NCBI GenBank assembly: GCA_964020975.1
Contig: OZ026628.1
Coordinates: 11,142,831 to 11,206,830 of the forward strand
Length of the DNA: 64,000 nt
Origin: Hermodice carunculata
Lineage: Eukaryota; Annelida; Polychaeta; Eunicida; Amphinomidae
Direction of reading: 5' to 3'
Below, piece by piece: positions 46,480 through 58,981 of the stretch; position 1 is the first letter of the stretch; every line of letters begins with the position of its first letter. The position numbers were made by a program, and so were the translations under genes. The notes under the pieces are model-generated. The model was not told the origin of the DNA, made no database searches, and saw only the letters and a program-made list of their open reading frames with translations.

Positions 46480-48880
46480 GTGGAGGTGGATGTCTGCTGG
46501 GATGTCATGCACCACAGGATAGCCTATTATGGTGATCGTCAAGCAGGTCTTTCGTGCATGTGTAAGAAAGACATTTTTTTGTGGTGAGGAGAGTCTGTGT
46601 GGTATTTGTTGACAATGGATGCCTTATCTGTGGCATTAAGTCTGTTAGGCAGATGCAAGTACTAGTCCTTGATTCGAGGCATTTCTCCTTGAGGTCGAAT
46701 CCCAGGCCTCTGCTAGTTTGCAAAGTGGTCCTCAATTCAAAGCACCCATTGGTGGGTGGGGGTACCGGTTCGGCCTGGCATCACAGTTTCGCTCAGATGG
46801 GTCCAAAAATCAACGCTTGACCTTGAGGCGCCATATGGAGAGGTAAGCCTTTTGTGGTTTATCTGTGGACTGTGCTTGGTCATTCCCATTCTAGGGTCCC
46901 ATTCACATGCACAAAAGCTCAAGTGAGTGGATCTTTGGTGAGTGGCCCCTCTCATCCTGTTTGTCCTGTTGCTGGTTGGCTTTGGTATTTTGAGGCAAGG
47001 GTGGAACTTGGGTTACCTTCTCATTCCCTGCCAGTGCAAACAAAGGCAGTCCAGGCAGAGGCGACTGCCCAAGTGTTCATGAGCAAGATAGAAGCATTGT
47101 TTGCTATTGTTGGCAAATTGTTGGATAGACTGAAGTGCAAGGTTTTCTCCAGAGTTTTTTTTATGAGCCTTCCTCCTTCCTCGGCCCCCTCAGAGATGCC
47201 TGGCTATTCTTGCAAGAGTGGAACCAAGTTATCTCAGAGGTGGCCTCACCAAAACCAAAGATAGCTAGGGCATTGGCTCCCACCTAGCCTCCTGTGGTGG
47301 TGCTGGCTGATCCCAGGCCGCTCTAGGGCCATGGTTCCAACTGCTTAGTAGTCCTTGGGGATGAGGACTTGGCCTCCACATTAAGGGTGAGATGAGTCAG
47401 CCTCATGGCTGAATCTCTGTCCGACATGTCTCCCCCAGTCGCAGGTGTTCAGGATCCCACCATAGGAGGGAGAAGAGGAAGTGGAATCGCTGCCACTGCT
47501 CTTCTATTTCTTCTCTGGAAGGTCAGGTGTGGTGCCAGGATCCTGGTTTGGGCCTTTTGCCTGCTGAGGCCAGATGTGCATCTACCTCAGCTGCCCGGCT
47601 TCCAGAGTGTGGAGGGGAGGTGTACAGAGTGGTATTATGGGCTGCTAGCCCCACATTGTTGGTACAGTTACTGGTGAGAAGGCAACTTTATGGTCTGTTT
47701 CTGCCCCAGTTGGAGGTTGTCTGGCAGTCAATCACCCTTCTGGTTGGTAGGGTGCTTCACCAGTGACGCTTGTCAATGTAGCGGCAGGCTGGGGCATTTT
47801 GGCACTCGAGGCCACTCTCAGAGAGGCTATTGGTCGGTCAGGATAAGTGGCAGCTCTGCCAGTCTAGGATAGCAGTTGCTCCCTAGTTCTTTAGGGGCTA
47901 GGCCTATTTGCCTTGTGTCTGTTGGCCAGCAGGTGTCACCTCTCCCTACCTTGGGTAAGCTCCTGGTGGGTCATTTGTCTATGCAGACTCTGCATACATG
48001 GGAAAAGCTACCAATGCAGTATTGTTTTGTGTCTGTGACTCAAGTCACCTTGATGCTTGAGGTCACAACAGTGGCAGAGCTTGAAGGAGATGTGCAGGCA
48101 AAGAGGGAGATACTCACTTCTCCTGTCTAGCAGCAGGGTGGAAGGAGGCAGAGTTTCAGGCACTACTTACCGCTGCTGAGTGGATAAAGGCTCTTTAGTC
48201 TTCAGCATCAGCCAAGGTGGTTGCAGACCAGGATGGCTAGTCTTCCTCTAAGGTGGAAAAGCTGGGTTTGCTGTTGTGGCAGACTGTTGCTTTGATGTGG
48301 GAAACCTTCCCGGGAGAAGCAATACCGCTGATTATGCTCACACAACCAATAGCTGTGCCCAAGTCAGTTGAAGGTGTTGAGGTGGTCTGTAAGTTGGAAG
48401 TTCCATTCTTTACTTTTGTGGGTGGGACTTTTGTATTGGCAAAGCTTCAACCACCTTAACAAGTTTTGGTGTAGGTCAGTCTAAGTGACAATGTCCAGCT
48501 CCAGGCGATATCGGGCCCTTTGTCCCAGTAGAGACTCTGGTTGTATTTGGGTAGGACTGAGCCTCAGGAAATTGGGAGGAAACCTTCATTTTTGCTCCAT
48601 ATGCAGACAGTATCTGGGACTGTGTCGCCTAATACCATCTAGGGATGTATACAGAAAAAATCCTTAGCCGACCATGTGGCCAGAAGGGATAAAGAGCTAG
48701 CATGGCTTCATTCTCTCCAGGCTCATGTTACCTCACGCACATCACAAAAAACATCAGCAGGGGATATTGTGGCTGCCCTTAGATGCCGCTTCCAGTAACT
48801 CTATGTTCTTCTACCTAAGGGAATTGGTTGAAGTGGAAGCGTTCCTGTTGGTACTCAAGTGGTTCCCAACAGCCACCTCC
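46480..48880 (+). other. GC-rich island with decayed coding character
   Basis: Base composition changes sharply to G/C-rich over 2.4 kb and back again. Several adjacent plus-strand frames (46581-46820, 46854-47264, 47405-47677, 47876-48130, 48253-48459) read as non-repetitive protein-like sequence with many Leu, Ser, Pro and Gly residues and broken continuity, for example DAWLFLQEWNQVISEVASPK near 47200. No domain was recognised. It is likely an inserted, decayed coding element of foreign composition; its family is unknown. Confidence 0.4.
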
Positions 48881-48889
48881 AAATCCACA

Positions 48890-49040
48890 GAATATTTATG
48901 AGGGACTGGACAAAACACCTAAAGTTCATGGGGACCATCCTACGAGACCTCTGGTGAGTACTGTTTCTTAATAATAGTTTTACGTTAAAAAACACTTTAA
49001 CATGTTTGAGTGGCTGAACAATACACTCAACTTGTTTAGT
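48890..49040. other. Short AT-rich transition, no gene
   Basis: Composition returns to AT-rich. The minus frame 48855-49043 is unsupported. Confidence 0.4.
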
Positions 49041-49560
49041 CAAAGTAAATTTATTTTAAGAAATACAAAATAATAATCTAAAATGTATGTCCAGATAGAA
49101 GTTGGGAGCCTGATCAAGAGGCTCTCCTTGTTCAAGAAAAATGTAAACATTATAATTAACAACGTGAAACTGGTCACTGGTTGTGCTGTTATTCAAGAAG
49201 CTCTTGATTGAACAAGGGATTTTTTTTTAGAAATAAAGAATTACAATTGACAATTTATGGCCAGACATTGGTTGATTTATTTCAGAATACATTGTCCTTG
49301 TGCATTCCAAATAGATTTTTAAAAGTGTGTAATTGATAACCGATGGCCTGTGTAAGAGGCTTGACTCTGTTATTTAAAACGAATCTATTAAAAGTATACA
49401 GACTTATAGTTTCGATAACTTGTGCCTTGATGGTGGGTGGTCGGTGAGCAAGAGGCTGTGCAAGGTTATTAATATAGGGTTTATCCAGAAAGGAACAGAA
49501 TTATAGTTGGGAACATACTCTCAGTCACTGGCTCGCCTTGTTAATAAAACTGATTTATTA
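49040..49560. repeat. Decayed tandem repeat with CAAGAGGCT words
   Basis: The word (t)caagaggct with nearby cttgttnaa recurs near 49117, 49190 (caagaagctcttg), 49352, 49447 and 49535. It is embedded in taagaaata, attacaattgac and gtcactggt-like words, suggesting units of about 90-170 bp now strongly diverged. Confidence 0.4.
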
Positions 49561-49564
49561 TTGA

Positions 49565-51650
49565 TTTTTCAGGTTCGGATAATCTTAAACCACAGTAAAT
49601 GAATATGCATCATTAATGCTACATATTTAAAACTATTACAAAACCAAATTCCTGAAGAAGCTCTTTCAACTACCACTATGCTTGTATCCCCCCCCCCCAA
49701 AAAAATATATATATTATCCAGGTGAACAGCATTCTTCATTGTGCTTATTGTGTTTAAGGTGCACGAATAAAGGTTGTTGATACATGTCTTCAGCTTACCA
49801 CTACTCTTTCGTCATTATTGTGGAGAATATCAGAGATTGCTTGCTTTGCTCTGACTGCTTTTCTAAAAAGGCTGAAATAAGTAAGATTTGTTCGTAGAAC
49901 AGTAGCTCTAAGACTTATTAAGGTTATTGAGAGTTTTGGTGCTACATAGTAGGATATGCAACCTTCTTTTAAATTAATTTATCACAATGGGGTTTGGATT
50001 CATTTGGTAAATGATTAACAGAATCATCTATAGAATCCGTTCCTATATTTAGATATCTTAACCCCAGCATAAACTTATGTGTGTGTATATATATATATAA
50101 TAGCATCTGATTTACAAATTAAGTGACAAGAGCTCTGTGGAGGAGCTCTTGTCATCGACAATAAATGACACATCGAGATAAAATCATTATAAGAAACAGT
50201 ATATTGAAATAAGATAAATGCTGAATCAGTACATATGCTGGTTAACCGTGTTGATATGGCACTCACACATAACTCCATTGAACCGGTTTTTTTTTTTTTT
50301 TTAAGAACGGGGATTTGGAGGAGTGGGCCGTCTCGGTCGTTCCGAACATAGAATATATTTTGGGCATTTCCTTAATGCTGTTGGGTTTCAGTTCTCGATA
50401 CCTGAGATGAATGCCAACTCAGTACATGTACTGCACAACTGTGTTCATATGGCACTCACACAGAAGTGGATGTGTGCGATTCCCATTTCAGCTAGGCAAC
50501 TGGTGCCAACAGTTACAAGTTCAAGTCTAGCTTCTGAGCAAAAGATTTGATCGACTAAGAATATCATTTTCATATTCATAATTCAACAAATACTACATGG
50601 AAAGTACATAATTATAAATTATACAATATGTTGTTGCCCTAAAGACAGGTAAAAATTTCTGTTCCACCGTTATTTCTAAAAATTACGATGCACATAAACG
50701 ACAAAACGAAAATAAAGAATGTGGGTATCAGCACCTTGATTTATTTTCAAACACACTCAGACATCAGTGGCAGGTATATTCCATCGGTTGGCCACTAGTT
50801 TTGTTATTAATTAAGTCATTTTGGGAACTTTATTTATTTAATTTTTTTTTTGGGGGGGGGGGGGGAATTAACCCCCACCATCACAATTTTGATAAAAATA
50901 AAAAATGAAATAAATTGATGTTTATGAATGGCCCCCTATACCATATTTAGATTGTTTCAATTTGATAAGTAAGAATGTATCAGGTACCTATTTTTGACAT
51001 TTTGACAGGTGTGTTGATATCTGGGGTTAAATTGGGTCATAATCATGTACATTCCGCATGCTTCAGAAGCTAAAATATGGGGGGGGGGGGTCTCTCAGCA
51101 AATATTATAGGTGTTGTTTTGACAATTCATGTACCACATGTGCTGAAGGAGGAATTGTTACCTTTTAAGTCATATTAGAAATGTCAGTCTCTAGCCAAGC
51201 TTATATGGAATTGAACATGTCAGCAGAGCTACAACAGAGTACGTAGTACACGCATGATGATAAGGAATGTCATCCTCTGTACAGTCTGCAGGCTTTTATA
51301 AGCCATCCACCAGAATACTGGACCAGGGTTTTATGTTAATTTTTTTTTTTTAATTTGTTTTTGCTAATTTATATTAATGCTCTTTATCTTCGAATGAAAA
51401 ATAAAATTGCATTTCAAATGCAATTCAGGTACATACAGTTATAAGCAAATTAACCTGTAAAAATTAAAAAAAAAAAAATACAACTGCCCAAGGAAAAATG
51501 GTATATTTTTTAAAAATGTATCACTAGGACTATTTCACCACACTGGGTAGAAAAATAATGTAAATAACAATTTGGCGAATTATTTGGGTGTATTTATGCG
51601 ATTTATTTAACCCATGGTACGTTCAGAGTTTTTTAATATTCATCAGTTGA
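49565..51650. other. Stretch without recognised gene
   Basis: Contains a small hairpin at 50124-50152 (gacaagagctc paired with gagctcttgtc), homopolymer runs (T at 50288, G at 50860 and 51081) and no supported coding. Confidence 0.45.
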
Positions 51651-51690
51651 AACAGAGAAATAATATATCTTTTTTTTTCCACATGTGTAA

Positions 51691-52449
51691 CTTACGTGAC
51701 TTTTTTGTGAATTACGAGACACAATAAAGCACCTGTCTGAGTTTGATAAATTACGTTTAAATTATCATATATTATATCATACTGAAAGCTAGAAAAGTAT
51801 TTCAAGAACATCTCAATGAGTACGTCTTTAAATTTCAAAGACTTCACAGAGATTTTATGTTTTCACCAGTTACAAAGTGCTGCTGTTTTGTAATGTGACT
51901 AACACGAGACAAAAACCATGTCAATGGCGCAAAAACCATGTCAATAATACTGAGCGCAATTGCTTGAATACATTTAATCTGGCCTATGGTGCAGTGGGAA
52001 TAGTACTGTTGAAATAGAGAAGCGTGTAACATTATTTTTCACACGCCCGACTTACGTGACTTTTTTGTGAACTACGTGACACATTAAAAGAGGCTGTATG
52101 AGTTTAAAATCCTGCTGCTCACTTATCACATCACAGCAACAAATAAAAAAGTATATAAGGAACATGTTTCAGAGCACAAACCTTTTACACCTTCAAACAC
52201 TTCATAGAGTTCGTACATGTTCTTGAAAAGTAAAAAAAATTCTAATTTTTGTCATGTTACTTACGTGACAGTCACAAAAACATGTGTCATTTAATATAAA
52301 AGATCGATTAAGTTGAATATGGTGTCCCATGTTGAAGTGTCAATGCTGATGTTTTCCCATGACATAGTGAAAGGCAGATATGATACCCTTGGCTAACATG
52401 GGAGGGCCTTACCCCTTTGAATTTATGTGTGATCTGTGACTTACGTGAC
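51691..52449 (-). repeat. Cluster of GTCACGTAAG dyad motifs
   Basis: CTTACGTGAC occurs exactly at 51691, 52051, 52260 and 52440, with relatives ATTACGAGAC at 51711 and ACTACGTGAC at 52071, each 20 bases after its partner. On the minus strand the words are GTCACGTAAGT followed by a short spacer and AC. Flanks of the 51691 and 52051 pairs are partly shared (ttttttgtga, then ctgtatgagttt or ctgtctgagttt), so these are repeat units of about 200-360 bp. Confidence 0.7.
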
Positions 52450-52454
52450 GTGAA

Positions 52455-53070
52455 ACGGCCCGATTATGTATTAAAATAAAAACCTTAAAAAAGCAATCCC
52501 TTCAAGAAATCAACCACCGCATCGGAGTATTGAGACTAATGCCAGTAAAATTTACGGACACGTTTCGGTACATCATGCACACAATGTTCCTGCAACAAAT
52601 AGTAATGGCCTTTTTTTATATATGACGTGACATGCTGGAGTATATATTATGACTTTTATGTCAAAACACTGTATTAACGATCCGTTTTTTTCAACACTAC
52701 CTAGTAATACAGAAAAAACATGACCCACATTCATAAATCCCAATCCTAACAATGATGGCAAAGACAATCCGGAGTTACCAAAGCATCAACATTCATCTTC
52801 CAACACCAATGCGAAGAAACAAACTTCACTCCTTACTTGAGACAGGCAGTCACCCATAAAAGGCAACTGCTAATTTTAAACCGATCCTCTCAACATCTGA
52901 AATATTCTTCATTAACTAGAGATTATAGTTTTGACAAAATGAATAGGCCTAACCACTGAAAACTCAACCTTTTGAGACCTGGTAGGCCTATCACTTAAAA
53001 AAAAAAAAAAAAAACAAAAACAAAAACATGCACGTGAAAGTCAAAAAATCCCAAATTACTTCCATTTCAG
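52455..53070. other. Stretch without recognised gene
   Basis: AT-rich with A-run at 52998-53014. No coding. Confidence 0.45.
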
Positions 53071-53074
53071 GTTG

Positions 53075-53470
53075 TGATATTTTCGATCAAGGAAAGAAAA
53101 CACTAAAACAAAAAAACGAGAAAATGCTAATAGAGAAACACGAGAATGCGAGTGCGAAAACACGGCATAATTTGTGTCGCATTTTCGCAGTTGCTTTTTT
53201 CGCATTTGCGTTTTCGTATTTTTCACTTTGGTGTTTTCGCATTCGTGTTTTCTTGTTTCCCATCAATGAAAGAAAACGGTTAAACAAAACAAAAACAAAA
53301 ACAAAAACAAAAAAAAAACAAAAAAAAAAAAATACAAAAATGCGAGCACAACAACACAACATAATTTGTGTCGCATTTTTACTTTTGTGTTTTTTACTTA
53401 AGGGTTGTTGCATTCTTGTTTTCCCGATTTTTCGGCATTCTGTTTTCTTATGTTCTTGTGTTCGCCTTTA
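53075..53470. repeat. Two-unit low-complexity repeat, period about 195 bp
   Basis: cataatttgtgtcgcattttt at 53165 and 53360, preceded by A-rich gcgaaaaca words and followed by T-rich ttcgcatt words, make each unit quasi-palindromic. Open frames on both strands through this region are products of the A/T-rich words, not genes. Confidence 0.65.
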
Positions 53471-53639
53471 CATTTTTATGGAGAAAGAAAAAAATGCTTG
53501 GCACTTTTGTGCCACCATAGATCATACCCTATTGTATATCTGTCTGTCAGAAATATGTACAATGCTGTTATTGTTGCTCGCAATTTGCATTATCACCCCC
53601 TTTTTGAAGCGTAAAGTTGAATACAGGAAAACGAAAATT

Positions 53640-53815
53640 ATGCCGGCGGAGAAAAACAAACAAACAAACAAAAACAACAACAAAAACAAAAAGACAAAAA
53701 AAAAAAAAAAAAAAAAAAAAAGAAAAAAAAAATCACACCCCCCCCCCGAAAATTATGCCAGCCTAATGAAAAAATAAAGAACCCCCCCCAAAAAAAAAAT
53801 CAAACAAACACACAC
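53640..53815. repeat. A-rich low-complexity tract
   Basis: CAAA, poly-A and C-runs. Not coding. Confidence 0.85.
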
Positions 53816-53990
53816 ACATTGTGCCAACTGTCGTATTTCGAACTTGTTTGCCCTAAATAGGTATATTCCTTATAGTTTTTGACAAGAACACAGTGCGCTG
53901 GAACTTAACCGAAGAAAACAAAACAAGCCTAGCTGCATGGTAATGTAAGGTGGCACTAAGCTATTTATCTGCATATATTATTGGGTGCAC
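53750..53990. repeat. Dispersed repeat ending at a microsatellite, copy B
   Basis: Partner of 38540-38760 (gaaaattatgccagc, tatattcctta, gacaagaacacagtgcgct, aaaacaaaacaa), again leading up to an (AT)n run at 54006. Confidence 0.6.
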
Positions 53991-53995
53991 GGACC

Positions 53996-54003
53996 CTCAC
54001 CCA

Positions 54004-54081
<78 letters not shown>

Positions 54082-54091
54082 TGGGTGGGGG
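53996..54091. repeat. Palindromic (AT)n microsatellite with CACCCACCAT arms
   Basis: About 74 bases of AT are flanked by cctcacccaccat on the left and atggtgggtggggg on the right, which are inverted copies. The whole block is therefore a long self-complementary sequence. Confidence 0.9.
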
Positions 54092-54169
54092 TATTACAGC
54101 CCCTGATTTCAATGTACCTAAGGTGAGCTTATATTAAAGGTATTTATTGTCTTTTGAATATGACATCTG

Positions 54170-56700
54170 TTGTTGTCAGGAATAGTTGGATAGCTTTGTT
54201 GAACTTCCTGAAAAGACCTGGTTCCCTTTTGGTGACAGGTGAACCTCATCAAAATAGAAAGCCCTGCCCTGCTTTGAATTTTGATGTTGAATTACAGCCA
54301 TCCCATGATTGACACAAAATATTTCTGATATAGCGATTGTCTGTTTTTCTGGCCTTATCCACCTTATTGTCATTCTCTGCCCCCCCCCCCCCCCCCCCCC
54401 CCCCCTTGCCTGTAAGACAATCTGGGCAGAATGTCGGACCATACAATGGGGCGACCAAACATGTCTTGATCTCGCTCAAGAGATTCACAAGTTTAAGGCG
54501 CAACTTGCCCGCTGTAAGACTGGGTAAGTCATTGCCTCCAACATGAAGTACAAGTACTTGGGGATGGCTGTAGGACCCACAGGCGCTCGTAACGTTCAAT
54601 CAGTCAAGCATAATGTGCTAATATACGCGGCGGGGGGAGGGAGGGTGTGAACTTGGAACATCTGTACGCGCAATGACCCACATAGGGCCTTATCTGCAAT
54701 AAAGTATTGTGTATTCATCTGTGCAGTCAATCATTCGTCCTAATGACATGGGGTAAAGACAAAAATGCAAGGGAAAATGTGGCCTGCAATAGTTTGGTCT
54801 CAAAAACATTGTTACAAAAAATAGGTAAGGCCGCCAAGAACTGAATCAAAAGATGAAATGTCACTGGGCGTCTCGTATCGACTCTATAGCCTGCCTGGCT
54901 ACAGGACCCTTCTGAAAGTTGCTTGACAAGAAAATTAGCAGTTGATCTGGAAACAGCCTGATTTTGTGAAAATAACTGATCCCTGACACATATGATGCTA
55001 TTGTTGTTGGGGCTTTGTTCAGCACGGATAAGTGTGCAATAAAAGCTACTACGTGTTGAGTTGTGGTTGATCATGTATGGTCGCCATATTGAGAAATTAA
55101 AAATTCCTGAAAAAATCTTACTGCTCTTTGATGTGCTGCATTAGTACTTTGTGACACTGCATTACTTAGCAGCCTTGCAACCTCCGCTTCTAAATGAGTG
55201 GCAGATGGTGGTAGACGGGGTATGGCTGGGGGTCTGCAGATTTGACCTGCTGGAACAATTCAGAGTGTTTAAATCTTGACAATTTATCAGCTACTGTGTT
55301 CCTTACACATTCGATGAAAATAGCATGCAGCACCAGGTTAAGTTGCAAGCATGTGAAGGTAAGTTTACACACAAGTTTCATAATCAATGGGCATTTGGAA
55401 GATTGTCTATCAATTATGCGAACTACTTCCTAGTTGTCACAATTCAATAAAAGTGTGGAGTTTGTAAGTTCATCCCCCGAAAAACAAGCACTGCCAAGAC
55501 AATAGGGAACAGTTCTAGGAATGCCATTGAATGGTTTGCGTCAATCCTAATTTCAATCAATCTGTCATTGAACCAATGGTTGTTGCAAAAGGCACCACAG
55601 CCACTACCTGGACTGTCTGTAAACAACTGGATCACACCAGAACTTTGAAACACTTCTGGCAAAATCATGGTGGTTCCATTGAATTCATGCAAAAATGTTA
55701 GCCATGTTTTAATGCCCAGTTTGGCCCCACTGTGAAGGGCAATGCGATGCATGGGATCTGTACTGCCCTTTGTAAGCACAATTAGTTTGTGTAGAAAGGC
55801 CCTGCCTGGCCTTACTGCCCGGCACAGAAAGTTCAGGAGTATTTTAAACTTTGCAATTGTTGTAAGGAAAGGTATTGGCTGGTGTATGCCTTCCGAAGCC
55901 TTTTTTCACAGTCTTTAAGTTTGTCAAGTGGCAATTTGATTTCCTGGCTCACTGTATCAATTGTAATACCCCAAAAGGCGAGACATGTACATGGCAGGAT
56001 CGTTTTCTCATTGACAGCAGGGATACTTAACTGTCTGCATAGTCCAAGGAATTTATTTTGAAGCAACAAGCATAAATGTGTGCCTGCATGTGAAAGAAAA
56101 AGCCAGTCATCCAGATTGTGTAAAATTAATTTCACCCCTGTAATTTTTTTGATGGCCCAGTTAACAAAAGTGCTAGACAACTCAAAGTACCTTTGGGAAA
56201 TTTTACATCCCATGGGGAGGCTCATATCATAATAGTATTTTCCATCAGATTTGAATCAGGGCAGTTTAAAGTCTCTCCCCATGAATGGGTTGAAGTCTGA
56301 ATGCATGTTTCATATAACATTTTGCCAGTAGTGCATTTGGGCCATAGGTATGCAACTTGAGAATCTTTGTCACTTATGTAATAATTTACTGAGTTCCCTG
56401 GTGGAAAAGATAAATGATGAATGAGTCTGTAATTACCTCTCCCTGTTTTGGTACTAGGCCTAATGAAGAGCACCTCAATGTGGGAAAAGGGGGCGTGTCA
56501 AAGTGACCTGCCATACGCCCACTCGTGAGTTCTTCTTGAATCTTTTGCCGAGCAATTTTCATGTTTGTTGAAACAGACTTACGATTCCTACACATAAGCA
56601 TTTCATTCGAACAATTGTAACATAATTTTAACCTCTGAGTGAATCCCTGAGCCAATATAGACGCTGCCTTTTGGCCAGGATAGAGCCTTAGAAGCCTGTT
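54170..56700 (-). mobile_element. Ngaro-type (DIRS order) retrotransposon fossil
   Basis: Reading down the minus strand the recognised parts are a DIRS/Ngaro reverse transcriptase (about 56655-55835, with a LDDWLFL catalytic word), RNase H (about 55780-55190, LFTDSPGSGCGAF and VADKLSRF words), part of a tyrosine recombinase (about 55075-54730, VDTRRPVTFHLL) and a SGNH hydrolase (about 54600-54175, HVGGNDL and DEVHLSPKGN words). That set and order are typical of Ngaro elements of aquatic animals. The copy is broken, with at least four breaks. No terminal repeats or gag were recognised, and its 5' side is lost where the LINE at 56.8 kb begins. It is a moderately old fossil. Confidence 0.85.
54380..54405. 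repeat. Poly-C run of 26
   Basis: Uninterrupted C homopolymer, one of the longest in the window. Confidence 0.95.
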
Positions 56701-56804
56701 AAAGCGGAAGTATTTAACAAATGTTTCAGCGGGCTTTATTCAGTGCAAGACCTTGCCAGATGTTTACTTTCAAACCCTAGCTCGTCTCTCCGACTAACCA
56801 ATTA

Positions 56805-58110
56805 CTGAATCTCAAATTTTGGATATCCGGTCTTGTTTGGAAGTAGGAAAAGAGAATGGTCCTAATGAGATAAGTATCAAATTGTTTAATCTCACCGCAA
56901 AGCGTGCAGCAAAGGTCTGGTGTATTATTTTCAAAAGGTCTCGGGACGAATCTATTTTCCCTCACAAATGGAAAGAGGAAAATATCTCGCCTATTCATAA
57001 GAAGAGTTGTAAACAGCACAAAGAAAATTATAGAGCTATTTCGCTCTCAATTTGTGTGGGGAATATTTTTGAAAAATATGTTTTTAATCGTCTATATAAT
57101 TATTGTGTTTCGAATGACCTACTTGTCCGCTGGCAATCTGCATATTTGCCAGGTGACTCTTCTGTGTACCAACTACTTTAAGTATGCTATTTAATATGCG
57201 AGGCTATTGATGAGGGAAATGATATTCAATTGCTTTTTTTTTGTCTCAGCCGTGCTTCGATATAGTTTGGCATAAGGTTTAATCCAGAAGCGCAAACAAT
57301 TTGGCATGGAAGGGAAATTGTTCTCTTAGTTGCAAAACTATTTACAAAATCGTAAACAAAGAGTAGTTGTTAATGGCTAGTCTTCCAAACGGACAAATAT
57401 TAATGTAGGCGAGCCCAAGGGATCCATCCTTGGTCCCCTGTTGTTTTAAATTTAAATAAATGATTTGGCACATATAGCTGAATCTAGTATTAGCATGTTC
57501 GCAGACGACACATCATTGTCCCCAACTGGTCATTACGGGTATGAAAACATAGCCACAATGACCCTGAATGGTGACCTCGGAGCAATAGCACTTGAGCCAA
57601 TCAGCGGTTCATAAAAATTAATGAAAATAAAACTGGACTTCTGACGATCAGTAAATCTACCAAATTATTTACCTGTATATTTAAACGGCCACAAAATTAA
57701 AGAACTTGAGCATCACAGGCATTTGGGTGTAATTTTTAACAAAAAAAGAACTTGGGAAAAATCATATAAATTCGATTTATGTTTCGGTGATGAAACGAGT
57801 AAATTGTCTGCGTAAGCTTTTTTTTAAACAGGGAAGCACTTGAAAAATCGTATTTTACTTACATACGACCTGTTATTGAATATGCTGACGTCTTCTGGCA
57901 CGGCTGCACTGACCAGCTATTAGTAAGTTCAATATTAGAGCGTGTTAACCTGCCGGCCGCAAGGGTAACAACTGGAGCTACCCGTCACGCTACAAGCAGA
58001 CTTTTATATGAAGAGACTAAATGGGATATAATACCAAAGTCAGCATTATTGTACATGACAATGTATATAGTGCATTTATTATCCACCACCTTGTTGATGA
58101 AATTATGAAA
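56805..58110 (+). mobile_element. LINE reverse transcriptase and C-terminus, CR1-like
   Basis: The plus strand reads ENGPNEISIKLFNL, FPHKWKEENISPIHKK, ENYRAISLSICVGNIFEKYV and LLVRWQSAYLPGDSS in one frame (56819-57181). Other frames follow with GEPKGSILGPLLF (about 57410), the intact catalytic FADDTSLS (57498-57521), IKELEHHRHLGV (about 57700) and a C-terminal LERVNLPAAR...TGATRHASRLLYEETKWD (about 57935-58030). At least five frame changes or stops. The endonuclease is absent, as usual for a 5'-truncated copy. The family is CR1/Jockey-like. It starts about 100 bases from the minus-strand Ngaro fossil. Confidence 0.9.
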
Positions 58111-58114
58111 TTCA

Positions 58115-58975
58115 TTTGATTTACACGCAGATAAGTTTATATAAGTGCTCTGCATTGTTTCTCCAATTCTTTTTCACTTGGTGAAATATAATATGTTTGA
58201 ACTACTAACCCTGAATTGAAGGCTACGGTACTGCATTTCTATTTTGACATGTTGAATTACCTGCGCGAGTTCAGTATGATCACCCCCCCCCCCCCACACA
58301 CACACACACACCCATGATTCTATTTAATAAATAATAGAGATAGGGAGTTGACCAAAAGGGCATGTCTTCACCTGGCAATCTACGTTAAGAACCTGAAACC
58401 TATACACGAGCCATGGATGTTAATGTGAGACTTGAATTATTTTAAGACTGACTATTTTCACGGTACTGTGATTTTATCAAGATTTTTACCACTGGAGAGC
58501 ATGCCGCCATGCGGTCGCAACACGGTGCAAATGAATAATCTTATTCTACTGCCTTGCTGCCGCGTAAATATGCAAGTAATAGTACACCATGAATGTAGCG
58601 AGCTATATTCGTTAATGGCTTGTACCACGGAAATCGACGACCAGTCTGCTGTCGCGGTAGCCTACATGTACCATAAAATTGACCGCCAGTCTGTTATCAC
58701 TGTGCCGTAACAACAGCCTCACGGTATGTTATCACGCTTTTTTCACAGTACCGTGAAAATAGACTGCCAGTCTGCTGGCACTGGGTAACATGCAGGTCTA
58801 CAAATTTATGCAGGTTCGATTAAAGATCAAGGTCAAGTGGTCAGTTTGATTATAGGGGTCATTTCTTGATTTTTTTAGTTAGGCCCATATAATGTTTGAA
58901 AGTGTATGGAAATCTTCGTACACCTTAATGTTGGTGGTGCCACGTATAGTATTATGTAATATACAGGTCAATATG
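58115..58975. other. Stretch without recognised gene
   Basis: Contains a C-run and (CA)n at 58281-58311. A repeated phrase (acggtactgtg..., ccgccagtctg, ttatcac) occurs near 58458, 58640-58700 and 58740-58780, probably a decayed duplication. No coding. Confidence 0.45.
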
Positions 58976-58981
58976 TAACCA

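Noticed and set aside
53028-53777. Longest plus-strand open frame after the LINE endonuclease (249 codons)
   Set aside because: It runs through A/T-rich low-complexity words and poly-A, is Lys/Asn/Phe-rich, and the opposite strand is also open over much of it. This is a composition artefact.
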